NCBI GenBank assembly: GCA_963731745.1
Contig: CAVSWT010000003.1
Span: 1-64,000 of the forward strand
From: CAVSWT01 sp963731745
GTDB taxonomy: Bacteria > Bacteroidota > Ignavibacteria > Ignavibacteriales > Ignavibacteriaceae
Direction: 5' to 3'
Length of the DNA: 64,000 nt
Within the stretch, counting starts at the first letter, position 1; the number at the start of each line of letters is the position of its first letter. Under the pieces are notes generated by a model. The model made no database searches. It was given only the letters and a program-made list of their open reading frames with translations, and was not told where the DNA came from. Below, one piece after another: positions 30,453-40,307 of this stretch. The position numbers and the translations under genes were made by a program.

Positions 30453-31292
30453 TTATTTTTTATGATTGCCAGTGTTTTTATTAATCAGTCTAAATTCTGC
30501 AATCACAGGCAAATGGTCGGAAGCACCGCTTCTTAAAACTGAAATTTGAACAGGCTCCAGATAAGTATTTTTTATAGTTTCATTCTTGTTTGAATAAAAT
30601 ATATAGTCAATTCTTTTCTCCGGAAAATCAGAAGGAAAAGTTAATCCCATGCCTTCTCCTACTTGTTCCCATGTATCGGAATAATCTTCTTTCATGTTTA
30701 AAATTGTTTGACTCATCGTTGTATCATTAAAATCACCGCAAATAATTACCGGCATTTCAGGGTATTTTTTTATTTCACTTTTAATCTGATCAACACTGGC
30801 AACTCTTTCGCTGTCGTCGCCATTCGAATCAAGATGAGTGGCCATAAATAAAATCTCATGGCCTAAAAAATCGACTACGGTTTGCAGTAATCCCCTTTGT
30901 TCCCGATTAGTTATCATACTGTAATGATAATTGTACTTAACTAAAATCGGAAGCCTGGATAAAATTCCATTTCCATATTCTCCGCCTTCAAAATCAATAT
31001 TCTTATCAAAATAAAAATGCATTTTTGTAATTGAAGAAAGGCTGTCTAATATTTTTATGCCCAATGATCGCTCAGTTGCTTGATCGACTTCCTGTAATGC
31101 GACTAAATCAACGCCAGTTTCTCTTATTATTTTTGCAATTCGGTTTATATCTATTTTACCGTCAATTCCTTCGCCATGATGAATGTTGTATGTCATTACT
31201 TTAAGGTATAAAGTATCATTGTCATCTTGAGAAAATAAACTTTTGGAAAAAATTATCAACAATAACGATAAGTATAATGCTGTTTTTTTCAT
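30453..31292 (-). CDS. secreted endonuclease/exonuclease/phosphatase family protein
   Basis: The signal peptide (residues 1-22, ending SLFSQ) is followed by a full EEP fold: VMTYNIHHGEGIDG, LVALQEVDQATERS with the metal Glu, ICGDFNDTT, KRIDYIFYS, and the catalytic SDHLPVIAEF. Members hydrolyse phosphodiesters of nucleic acids, sphingolipids or inositol phosphates; the substrate cannot be told here. Exported location favours scavenging. Single gene. Confidence 0.88.
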   Translation of the reverse strand: MKKTALYLSLLLIIFSKSLFSQDDNDTLYLKVMTYNIHHGEGIDGKIDINRIAKIIRETGVDLVALQEVDQATERSLGIKILDSLSSITKMHFYFDKNIDFEGGEYGNGILSRLPILVKYNYHYSMITNREQRGLLQTVVDFLGHEILFMATHLDSNGDDSERVASVDQIKSEIKKYPEMPVIICGDFNDTTMSQTILNMKEDYSDTWEQVGEGMGLTFPSDFPEKRIDYIFYSNKNETIKNTYLEPVQISVLRSGASDHLPVIAEFRLINKNTGNHKK

Positions 31293-31414
31293 CAGTTATA
31301 AAATTAATTTATTGAATATTAATTTAAATTAGCTAAATCTACACAAGAAAGAATGTTGAAAATAAATATATTTGTAACAAAAATTTATAATTCAATAAGC
31401 ATGGAATCAATTAG

Positions 31415-32560
31415 ATGATATTATTCTTTTCAATTTTCTTTAGTCTTTATGCAGCAATAAATTATTATGTATTTATTCGGGGATGGCAGGCAATTTCAAG
31501 TTTTACTTCATTAAAACCATATTATATTGCCATTTTCTTATTAGGCTCAACTTCGTATTTAATAACTAAATTTTTTACTGCAAAGCTTTCAGCTTGGCTT
31601 TATGATTCATTGTTATGGATAGGATCATTTTGGTTTGCTTTTTTAATTTACTTTTTTCTTTCAGTGCTAATTATTGATATCGCCCGACTAATTAATCTAT
31701 GGCTGCATTTTATCCCGGGTTCATTTTATACCAACTATGAATTAACAAAACAGGTAACTGCATTAATTGTGGTAATGATAGTTTCAGCATTAGTGATTTA
31801 CGGATTTATAAATACCAGGAACTTGTCAGTATTCACAAAAGAAATTACAATTGCAAAAAAGAAAAGTAAGTTGAATGAATTAAATATTGTTGCTGCCTCA
31901 GATTTTCATCTTACGCCAGTTAACGATGGGAAACTGCTTAAGAAAATAGTCAGCAAAATTAATGAATTGAAACCGGATATTATTTTACTGCCTGGAGATA
32001 TAATTGATGATAAGGTATTTATTCTAAAAGAAAGAAATATCTGCGATGAATTAATGAATTTAAAAGCAAGGCTTGGGGTTTATGCTTGTACAGGAAATCA
32101 TGAATATATAAATGGAGTGGAAGAATCAGTCAATTATTTAAAAGAATTAAATATTACTACACTTCGTGATTCAATAAAAAACATTAATGATGATTTTTAT
32201 TTAATTGGACGTGAAGATAGAGAAGTTGATAGATTCAGCAGCAAGCATAGATTAAAGCTTGAAGAAATTTTACGAGGCGCGAACGATGATCTGCCAAAAA
32301 TTCTTTTAGACCATACACCTTTTAAATTGAATGAAGCCAAAGAAAATAATATTGATTTACAATTATCGGGACACACTCATCACGGACAATTTTTCCCGGG
32401 AAATTTAATTACAAAGATGATCTATGAAGTTAGCTGGGGCTATCTTAAAAAAAATCAAACTCATTATTATGTTAGCTGCGGCGTCGGGACTTGGGGGCCG
32501 CCGGTAAGGATTGGAAGTGTAAGTGAAATTGTAAATATAAAAATTAATTTTGTTGATTAA
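31415..32560 (+). CDS. membrane-anchored metallophosphoesterase
   Basis: Four hydrophobic segments in the first 135 residues anchor a calcineurin-like phosphoesterase domain, about 150-381. Metal ligands are all visible: SDFHL near 162, PGDIIDD near 190, GNHEY near 223 and SGHTHHGQFFPG near 310. The arrangement matches the YaeI/YkuE group of membrane metallophosphoesterases, some acting on lipid phosphates. The hairpin just after it may end its transcript. Confidence 0.9.
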   Translation: MILFFSIFFSLYAAINYYVFIRGWQAISSFTSLKPYYIAIFLLGSTSYLITKFFTAKLSAWLYDSLLWIGSFWFAFLIYFFLSVLIIDIARLINLWLHFIPGSFYTNYELTKQVTALIVVMIVSALVIYGFINTRNLSVFTKEITIAKKKSKLNELNIVAASDFHLTPVNDGKLLKKIVSKINELKPDIILLPGDIIDDKVFILKERNICDELMNLKARLGVYACTGNHEYINGVEESVNYLKELNITTLRDSIKNINDDFYLIGREDREVDRFSSKHRLKLEEILRGANDDLPKILLDHTPFKLNEAKENNIDLQLSGHTHHGQFFPGNLITKMIYEVSWGYLKKNQTHYYVSCGVGTWGPPVRIGSVSEIVNIKINFVD

Positions 32561-32569
32561 GATATTTAT

Positions 32570-32591
32570 GGGACGTTCAGTTGAACGTCCC
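32570..32591. terminator. hairpin between convergent genes
   Basis: GGGACGTTCA, GT, TGAACGTCCC: a perfect 10-bp stem with almost no loop, without a T run. It lies between the phosphoesterase stop and the stop of the convergent gene. Possibly a terminator for both or a short palindromic repeat. Confidence 0.45.
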
Positions 32592-32598
32592 GCGCAAA

Positions 32599-33507
32599 TC
32601 AAAATACAAATGTTAATCCGAATTTAAATTGATCATAACTTAGCGGAGCTGCTGTATCAAACGGCCAATTCATTTTTTCTTGTCTTAATTCATAAATACC
32701 ATATGACAACGCATTCTTTAATATAAAGTTTACGATAGGAGCAGCGTACGGAGATGATTTATAAATTGCCTCCACAAATTCATCAAGCAACGCCTGTCCG
32801 GATGCTTCAATTAAAACGCCGCCTGCCCATTTCCAAAATAGATGACGGGGGAAAACAATCGATCTTTCATATTCCACATTAATGCCTATGTTTTCTGTAG
32901 CTTGAAAATTTATTCCCCCCTTGGAACTGGTGCCAAAACGGAATGATTTATTGAAATGATCAATCACATTTTTGTCTACTGAATCAGTCGGCATCCCTTC
33001 CATATTTAGCCTTGACCAGATCAATGAATTTGAATAATAAGGAATAAGTGAAGCTGCACCGAACTTGTAACCTAATGCATAAGTTCTTCCAACCCCGATT
33101 CGCCACATATCAGATTTTAAGCCTTCTCCGCTACCGCCAAGCTTAGTTGAAATGTTGCTGACCGAAAGAAAGCGATAGTTGGATTGAAAAATAGACTCAA
33201 GCCATTTCATCTTATAATTCGTATATCCAAGCTGTAGTTCCGCCAGTTTTGGATCAGCAAATTTTCCCTTAAAATTATATAAACTCATATTCGAGATTCC
33301 GTAATTCAAAACAAGAGTTGGCTGCGCGTTATTTAAAAAGTCCATGCTAAAATCTCCCCAATCATCATTCATATTCTCTTCCCATTCTTTCCATTTCTGC
33401 CAATCATCTTCTGTAGATGACGAGTCAGTTTTATTTTGTGCTAGCGCAAACGAAGCGCTGATTAAAATTAGAAACGCAATAAATTTTATAGTATGGTTAA
33501 ATAACAT
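32599..33507 (-). CDS. exported protein, probable outer-membrane beta strands, unknown function
   Basis: The signal peptide (residues 1-23, ending FALAQ) is followed by an acidic tryptophan-rich linker (DDWQKWKEWEENMNDDWGD). Alternating-residue strands come next, such as LVLNYGISNMSLYNF, LQLGYTNYKMKW and MWRIGVGRTYALGYKFGAA, ending KFGLTFVF, a terminal pattern of outer-membrane barrels. No named family recognised. Single gene. Confidence 0.65.
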   Translation of the reverse strand: MLFNHTIKFIAFLILISASFALAQNKTDSSSTEDDWQKWKEWEENMNDDWGDFSMDFLNNAQPTLVLNYGISNMSLYNFKGKFADPKLAELQLGYTNYKMKWLESIFQSNYRFLSVSNISTKLGGSGEGLKSDMWRIGVGRTYALGYKFGAASLIPYYSNSLIWSRLNMEGMPTDSVDKNVIDHFNKSFRFGTSSKGGINFQATENIGINVEYERSIVFPRHLFWKWAGGVLIEASGQALLDEFVEAIYKSSPYAAPIVNFILKNALSYGIYELRQEKMNWPFDTAAPLSYDQFKFGLTFVF

Positions 33508-33669
33508 TTTTGCTCCTTTTAAGGATTTATCGGATTTAATTAAATGTCAATATAAATGTCATGCAAAACTTGTAATAATAACATACAAATTAAAATGTTG
33601 TATGATAAAAGGATAATTTACTAAACAAACGGAATTATTAATTATTCACAGAAATTCTAGAAAATCGTG

Positions 33670-34166
33670 TCAAGAAGTTAATTGATGTTTAATAACTTCA
33701 TCAAGGTATGAATGAAATTTTTGCGGAAGGTTTTTATATTTAGAAGCAACTTTTAATTTTACTGATTCAAAGTCTTTATTCCCCAGCTTATTTATATCAG
33801 TTTCAATATTCTTTATAAGTAGCTGAATTTTATTTTTTACTTTTTCTTTAACCTCATCATCACCGCTTGCTGAAAAAAAAGTTACAGTTTTTTCAATATC
33901 AAAATCATTTTCAACAAGTGACTTTAATACAAGGCCTCTAAAATTTTCAGAAACTAAAGTGCGGCTGATATTTCCCAATTCGTTGGCAGTTTCCGTAATT
34001 GAAAAATGTGAAAATATCTTTTCTATTTGATATGATAGAATAGATTTTCTATTTGATGATCAACTTCTTCGCTGATCCCATTAAAGAATAGCAGTATAAA
34101 AACTGCCGCAAGAAATGCGAATACTCTAAGAAGTATCTTTTTTTGAATTGTAGAATGTAATTCCAT
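33670..34166 (-). pseudogene. small membrane-anchored protein, one frame break
   Basis: From ATG 34166 the frame encodes MELHSTIQKKILLRVFAFL, then a transmembrane segment (AAVFILLFFNGI). It runs into a stop near 34030 next to an imperfect repeat of ATCAAATAGAAAA. The next frame carries on with IEKIFSHFSITETANELGNI and a helical domain of about 100 residues to 33670. Together this would be a protein of about 165 residues with one membrane anchor. Family not recognised. The break could be real, from slippage in the repeat, or a sequence error. Confidence 0.45.
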
Positions 34167-34367
34167 TAATAGAATATAATTTTTGATGTGGCCTTACAAA
34201 TATAAAATAACTTAATGGAATTTTAAGAACAATTAGATAAATAATGTAAGCTGAGATTGATTATATAATAATATTGAGCTGTTAAGTATAAGATATGATG
34301 GAGAGAAAACATTTAAAATTAAAAAAATTTTTGACTGATTGTTGAAAATACTTTCTGGAGTTTCAGT

Positions 34368-36177
34368 TCACCAAAATCGCTGCCACTTATTGTTAATTAA
34401 TCTTAAAATGATTTCAGCAGTACATAATTTACTTATGGTTTTATACTCTCTAGTTAATTTAATTTGATTTAGATAATCCTCAGTGAAATAGTTTTGAATT
34501 TGTGAATCTTTAGAAAAGATTAGTTCGTCTACAAAAGCTTTATGATCCACATTCAACCAGTTATCCCAATCTTCTAAAGTTTTAGTACCTCTATAGAAGA
34601 ATAAATTATTAAGCTTATTTATAACTCTTCTGTAATAATAATACGACTTGAATGCCATTTGACCTTTGAGAACTACATTTGGATTGGTCATACTCACAGT
34701 TGGAATCTTCATTAGTTCGGGCGCAAATTGAGAAATGAGGTAAGATTGCAGAAGCAATGCTTGTCTTGATCCTCTTTTATATCCTATATATTCTGAAAAG
34801 GTAAGCGAGCTTTGCTCTATTAAGAAAGACAATTTAATTATTTCAAGATCCCAAGCCGGGGCTCTAAAAGTGGAGAAACGCTCGGCAATTTTATATTCAC
34901 CGATAAAATAATTCGGGTACATTATATAGTTGTTAAAAAGTACTTGAGCTTCTGCTGTTTTAAGATCGCCGACTTCAGCCTCTAAAAGATTTAATTTGAA
35001 TTTAGCTTGGTCCGAAAAAATTTTAAAATCCGTCTTAAACATACCTTCAAATGATTTTTCAATCTTTGCGAGAGAACCATTTCTGAATGCTGCCGCAATT
35101 CCCTTAGAAATTATGCTTTCGCCGCCAATATGCCCGCGAAACAAACCATCGTAATGGATGCCGCTGATGACCACCGGGAAATCAGAAAGTTTAGAGTAAA
35201 CATGCATAAGTGTTGCTCTTTGTACACCCTGCAGACCAGATGATTGGTAAACCGTTTCCAGCATTAGATTTGGTAAGCTAGAAGTTAATTCTTCATCGAA
35301 TAAAATTTCTTTATGTTTGTTGCGTTTTACGCGGACTACTTTTTTAGCATAAATTAAATCATGACAATTTTTGCCTCCATATGTATAAGTAGTTACATTA
35401 TCTTTATCATGCGCAAAACAAATGTTTGTTCTTCCATCCCAGCCTCCCGTTAAGGCGCTAGCTATATTTTCGGAACCATTATAATAAAGCGGGCTTCTTT
35501 TGGAAAATATCTCTCTTGCATATTCAAGGCCTTCTTTTCCACTTAATAAATTTTCTGCCTTTCTTAATAAACCGGCATATTTTTTATATAATTAGTTTTT
35601 TTGTCTTACCACAATATTCGAGAACTGAGGAATAAGGAAGTCTATTGGTATTTTTTAGAAATGTCTCACCGGCTAATGGAAAATTAAAGTACATAAAATC
35701 ATAAAGCCACTTTTCATTAAACTCTGCTCTATCAAATATTCTTGCAAATGTTGCCAGTTCCGATGCTGCAATAAATTTTTCATTTGATAAATGATAATAA
35801 ATTGGATACTGACCTCGAAGATCGCCAATTATATAATATTTATCCTCCTTCTTGTTATGAACGATAATTGCAAATATTCCGTTAAAATCTTTAAACTCTT
35901 CAAATTTTCTCGCTTCAACAATTGAAATAATCTTTTGAAATGGAACCGTCTGGTAGTCAATCATTTCCCCAAGAAATAGTACCGACCAAGAATCATTATT
36001 AAAATATCTTTGACCTTTTAAAGGTTCGTCATTCAGGTAAGTAAATAAAAAGGCAGCATCCTTTTCAACCTTAATCTGAACGCATTCCTTAGAAGATTTT
36101 TCGATGATATTATTTGCAAATGACCCAATAAAGGTATCATCGTTCACGTTATTTGTGGAAATAAGAAATCTAGACAT
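34368..36177 (-). pseudogene. asparagine-synthase-like protein, second copy, frameshifted
   Basis: Paralogue of the next gene upstream. The first 197 residues (MSRFLISTNNVND, YYIIGDLRGQYPIYYHL) match its N-terminal Ntn-type domain. Frame is lost near 35585 beside a run of six A in the coding strand. The second frame then gives AGLLRKAENLLSGKEGLEYA, LTGGWDGRTN and the synthase domain to the shared C-terminus (LINNKWQRFW). No other stop occurs, so the damage is a single indel. Like its sister it lacks Cys2. The 200 bases beyond its 3' end hold nothing recognisable. Confidence 0.7.
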
Positions 36178-36276
36178 GAATTATCGCTCCCCGCCTCCCT
36201 CTTCTAATTAATGATATCGTCAATTCTAAAATAAAATTATTTAGAATAATAACAACAAAAAAGTTAAAACTATTTT

Positions 36277-38079
36277 TCACCAAAACTTTCTCCAACGGTT
36301 ATTTATTAATCTTAATAATATTTCGATTGTGCATAGCTTACCGATAACATGGTAATCCCTTTGGATTTTTATTTTGGATAAATAGTCCATTGTAAAATAG
36401 ATTTGAATTAATGATTTCTTTGAAAAAATTAATTCGTCAACAAATTTGATATGAATTTTATTCAGCCAACTATTCCAATCCTCGAGTGGTTGTTGATCTC
36501 TATACATAAAAATTTTGTTCATTTCATATATAGATCTTCTATACTTAGAATAAAGTTTGAAAAAAGAATGGCTGCTTAAAACAGAATTGGGAGAATGGGT
36601 TTTGACAGGTGTGTTTATTAATTCATGGGCAAATTTTGAAATTAAACTTGCTTGCAAAGTCATGGTTTCCTGTGATCCCCTTCTAGTTTTAACAAACTCA
36701 GAATAATTTAGAGTGCTTTGTTCGATTGAAAATGCTAAATCAATTAATTCATAATCCCATGCAGGTACTCTTAAGGTTGTATATCGTTCTGCTAATTTAT
36801 ATTCACCTAAGAAATTCTGCGTATCACATAAATAATTTCCAAACAACAAATGAGTTTCCGAAGATTGAAAATCTCCAAATTCATTCTCTATCCAATTGAT
36901 TTTATTTACAATTTGATTTGTGAACTCGCCATTAATTCCTATAAAAATATTTCGGTATTCATTAAAATTATCCGGCCTTCTGCCGTTCTTAAATGCTTCA
37001 ATTAATTTGGGAGAAATGATACTAGGCCCCCCGATGCTGCCTCTAAATAATCCATCATAACTTATCCCGCTTACCACTATTGGAAACTCTGCTAGCTTGG
37101 AGTAAACATGTTTTAAGGTCGATCTAACTATGGGTTGAGTGCCGGATGATAAGTAAACAGTATTAAAAATATGATTAGGAAGTTCATTTATAAATTCATC
37201 TTCAAAAGGTATTTCAAAGTGCTTAGTTTTAATATCCTTTATAACTTTTCTTGAAAAAATAAAATCGCTGCAATCTTTACCGCCATAAGTGTAAGTTGTA
37301 ATTTTATTTTTATCCGGAGCCAATGCTATATTTGTTCTTCCGTCCCAGCCGCCGGTTAATGCACAAGCTATATTATCAGATCCTTCAAAGTATTTTGGGA
37401 CTCTGCCGCTGATAACATCTATCGCGTATTCCAAACCATCTTTACCTTTCAGCAAATTTTCTTTCTTTCGAAAAAGGCCGGAATATTTATTTAATTGTAT
37501 TTTTTTTGTTCGATTACAATAAATAAGAATTTCAGAGTGCGATAATTTTTTTACGCCTTTCAAAAAAGTTTCTTCACCAATCGGATAATGAAAGACTATA
37601 TAATCATAAAGCCACTTCTCATTTAGCTCTGCATTATTCATTAATCGGCAAAAGGCAGCTAGTTCTGATGAAATAATCGCAGTTTCATTTTGAAGATAAT
37701 AGTAGATTGGAAATTGAGCCTTTCGGTCGCTTATTATATAATATTTTTCTTCTTTTTTATTTATAGCGATTAACGCAAAAACACCATTAAAATTTTTTAA
37801 TTCGCTGTAGTTTTGTTTTTCAATTATCTCAATAATTCTTTTAAATGGAACGGAGGGATAGTCGATAAATTCTCCCCCAATGTAGACTGTCCAATTTTCA
37901 TTACTAAAATAGCGCTGTCCTTTTAAAGGTTCATTCCTTAAGAACGAGTATGTTAATATCGAATGATTCTCGACTGCAATTTTAATTTCTTCTTGTGGTG
38001 AAGAATCTATAAAACTATCTTGCATCGAGTAATTGTCATATGGACACGGATCTCCGATTGCAAGGGTAAACCTGGACAT
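36277..38079 (-). CDS. asparagine-synthase-like protein without glutaminase cysteine
   Basis: A 600-residue protein with asparagine-synthetase layout. Residues about 1-190 are an Ntn-hydrolase-like domain, but the protein begins MSRF, so the catalytic Cys2 needed to use glutamine is missing. Residues about 215-560 are a PP-loop ATPase-type domain. The usual SGGxDS is changed to LTGGWDGRTN at 241-250. A true asparagine synthetase is therefore unlikely. Related 'asparagine synthase-related' proteins occur in natural-product and polysaccharide clusters. A broken paralogue follows 99 bases downstream. No cluster partners are evident. Confidence 0.75.
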   Translation of the reverse strand: MSRFTLAIGDPCPYDNYSMQDSFIDSSPQEEIKIAVENHSILTYSFLRNEPLKGQRYFSNENWTVYIGGEFIDYPSVPFKRIIEIIEKQNYSELKNFNGVFALIAINKKEEKYYIISDRKAQFPIYYYLQNETAIISSELAAFCRLMNNAELNEKWLYDYIVFHYPIGEETFLKGVKKLSHSEILIYCNRTKKIQLNKYSGLFRKKENLLKGKDGLEYAIDVISGRVPKYFEGSDNIACALTGGWDGRTNIALAPDKNKITTYTYGGKDCSDFIFSRKVIKDIKTKHFEIPFEDEFINELPNHIFNTVYLSSGTQPIVRSTLKHVYSKLAEFPIVVSGISYDGLFRGSIGGPSIISPKLIEAFKNGRRPDNFNEYRNIFIGINGEFTNQIVNKINWIENEFGDFQSSETHLLFGNYLCDTQNFLGEYKLAERYTTLRVPAWDYELIDLAFSIEQSTLNYSEFVKTRRGSQETMTLQASLISKFAHELINTPVKTHSPNSVLSSHSFFKLYSKYRRSIYEMNKIFMYRDQQPLEDWNSWLNKIHIKFVDELIFSKKSLIQIYFTMDYLSKIKIQRDYHVIGKLCTIEILLRLINNRWRKFW

Positions 38080-38223
38080 AAATTACAAATTCCTTAAAAA
38101 CTGAAATGATTTTGCCTGGTATTCTGCGATGTTGGAAATTCTCAAACAATATGCCAGCGTAAAATTGGCTGAAACTTTCCCCTAAATATCAGAATTTAAG
38201 TAATTTTCCGGATTTCAATAAAA

Positions 38224-38250
38224 AACCCAGCCTCATAAAGCAGCTGGGTT
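38224..38250 (-). terminator. intrinsic terminator of the hslVU operon
   Basis: AACCCAGC and GCTGGGTT form an 8-bp stem around an 11-base loop. On the minus strand it is followed by a T run. It lies 54 bases past the hslU stop. Confidence 0.75.
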
Positions 38251-38303
38251 ATTATTATAATACAAATTATTGTATTAAATATTTATATATTATTAAAATT
38301 TAT

Positions 38304-39692
38304 TTACAAAATATACTTACTTAAGTCTCTGTCCTTTACAATCTTATCAAGCTTTTCCTTTACCACTTTGGCATCAATTTTAACAACTTCAGTGGGAATT
38401 TTATCAGGAACATCAAAGAGAATTTCGTCCAATAAGCTAGTAAGAATTGTGTGCAGCCTTCTTGCTCCAATGTTCTCTACATTTTCATTCACTTCGGTTG
38501 CAATGCGCGCAATTTCTCTGATCCCGCTTTCGGTAAATTTTAATTTAACACCTTCGGTTTCTAATAAAGCACTATACTGTTTTAATAATGCATTCTGCGG
38601 AGTGGTTAGAATTTTAATAAAATCTTCTTCAGATAAACTTTTTAATTCCACTCTGATTGGAAATCTTCCTTGAAGTTCAGGAATTAAGTCAGAGGGTTTT
38701 GAAACATGAAACGCTCCTGAAGCTATAAATAAAATATGATCTGTTCTGACAACACCATATTTTGTATTCACATTTGAGCCTTCAACAATAGGAAGTAAAT
38801 CTCTTTGAACTCCCTCGCGGGATACATCAGGACCCTGGGATTTTCCTCCGCCGGCAACTTTATCAATCTCATCAATGAAAACAATCCCGGAATTTTCTAC
38901 TCTTTGAATAGCTTCTCTTTGAACAGCATCCATATCGATTAATTTTTGAGCTTCTTCTTGAGCGATAATCTTGCGTGCCTCAGAAATAGATGTCTTTCTT
39001 TTTTTCTTTTTCTTGGGCATCATGTTTCCAAGTATTTCCTGGAAATTAATTCCCATATCATCTAATCCCATCGGCCCGAGAACTTGCATCCCGACCGATG
39101 ATTGAACAGAAGCATCGAACTCAATCATCTTATCATCCATTTCACCGTTTTTAAGTTTTTGCTTCATCCATTCGCGGGTTTTTTGATTTTGATAATGTTC
39201 GTTATTTTCATCTTCGCTATCATCTGAATTTGCATTTGTATTTGCAGTCTGAGTTTTTTTAACAGGAGGAATCAATATGTCTAATATTTTTTCCTCTGCA
39301 AGCGCTTCCGCCTTATGCTGTACTTCTGAAGTCTTTTCCGATTTAACCATATTAACAGCAAAGTCAGCTAAATCCCTTATCATCGATTCAACATCTCTTC
39401 CAACATAACCTACTTCAGTAAATTTTGATGCTTCAACCTTAACGAACGGTGCGTGTGCTAATTTAGCAAGCCGTCTTGCGATTTCAGTTTTACCAACTCC
39501 GGTTGGGCCAATTAGGATTATATTGTTTGGTAATATTTCATCTTTAATATCACCTGTAACCTGCTGCCTACGCCATCTATTTCTAAGAGCAATAGCCACA
39601 GCTCTTTTAGCTTCGTTTTGCCCGATGATATAATTATTAAGCTCCTTTACAATTTGAGTAGGAGTTAATTCTCTCATTTCTGTGTTTTCCAT
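38304..39692 (-). CDS. hslU: HslU ATPase of the HslVU protease
   Basis: AAA+ unfoldase that feeds proteins to HslV. LTPTQIVKELNNYIIGQNEA is the N-terminal signature; Walker A GPTGVGKT is at 62-69; the pore motif GYVGRDVE is near 95; Walker B IVFIDEIDKVAG is present; the sensor and C-terminal KDRDLSKYIL complete it. The intermediate I domain (about 115-240) is acidic with a lysine-rich stretch (KKKKKRKT). The gene follows hslV by 15 bases. 462 residues is the normal length. Confidence 0.97.
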   Translation of the reverse strand: MENTEMRELTPTQIVKELNNYIIGQNEAKRAVAIALRNRWRRQQVTGDIKDEILPNNIILIGPTGVGKTEIARRLAKLAHAPFVKVEASKFTEVGYVGRDVESMIRDLADFAVNMVKSEKTSEVQHKAEALAEEKILDILIPPVKKTQTANTNANSDDSEDENNEHYQNQKTREWMKQKLKNGEMDDKMIEFDASVQSSVGMQVLGPMGLDDMGINFQEILGNMMPKKKKKRKTSISEARKIIAQEEAQKLIDMDAVQREAIQRVENSGIVFIDEIDKVAGGGKSQGPDVSREGVQRDLLPIVEGSNVNTKYGVVRTDHILFIASGAFHVSKPSDLIPELQGRFPIRVELKSLSEEDFIKILTTPQNALLKQYSALLETEGVKLKFTESGIREIARIATEVNENVENIGARRLHTILTSLLDEILFDVPDKIPTEVVKIDAKVVKEKLDKIVKDRDLSKYIL

Positions 39693-39707
39693 TTTTTATA
39701 TCCGTTT

Positions 39708-40250
39708 TTATTTCTCAATTACTTCAACATTAATTTTGTCATTAGTGTAAATACAAATTTCTGAAGCCGTCTTTAAAGCTTGTTCAACTATTTCATTAGC
39801 AGAAAGACTGCTGTACTGCTTTAACATTTTTGCAGCGGCCAGTGCATACATTCCTCCCGAACCGATTGCAACTATTTGATCATCCGGCTCAATAACATCT
39901 CCATTACCTGAAATTACCAATGCTTTATCTTCAGTTACAACAGCCAGCATAGCTTCAAGTTTTCTCAAATATTTGTCTGTCCGCCAATCCTTAGTTAATT
40001 CTACCGCCGCACGATGAACATTACCTCTATATTGCTCAAGCTTATCTTCAAACCGCTCCATCAAAGTGAATGCATCGGCAGATGCACCGGCAAAGCCGCA
40101 AAGCACTTGTCCGTTAGATATCTTTCTAATTTTCACTGCATTATGTTTCATAACAGTATTTCCAAGCGATACTTGCCCGTCGCCGCCTAAAGCTGCAACA
40201 CCGTTGTGAATTATACCTAATATTGTTGTTGATCTTATTTTGTTTTCCAT
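39708..40250 (-). CDS. hslV: HslV peptidase of the HslVU protease
   Basis: Threonine protease forming the double hexamer capped by HslU. The mature N-terminus is the Thr in RSTTILGI, reached after a short propeptide (MENKIRS). GDGQVSLGNTVMKHNAVKIRK, CGFAGASADAFTL and IGSGGMYALAAA are family motifs. The start is set at ATG 40250 because a good AGGAGAA site lies 10 bases upstream; a longer frame to 40277 contains that site within it. It leads the hslVU pair. Confidence 0.95.
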   Translation of the reverse strand: MENKIRSTTILGIIHNGVAALGGDGQVSLGNTVMKHNAVKIRKISNGQVLCGFAGASADAFTLMERFEDKLEQYRGNVHRAAVELTKDWRTDKYLRKLEAMLAVVTEDKALVISGNGDVIEPDDQIVAIGSGGMYALAAAKMLKQYSSLSANEIVEQALKTASEICIYTNDKINVEVIEK

Positions 40251-40307
40251 TGATTTTAAATTCTCCTTTGTCCTCAAATATAGTTATATGTCATATTCTT
40301 TTATGAA

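Noticed and set aside
40251..40277. Earlier start for hslV
   Set aside because: The Shine-Dalgarno site for ATG 40250 lies inside this extension, and HslV propeptides are short.
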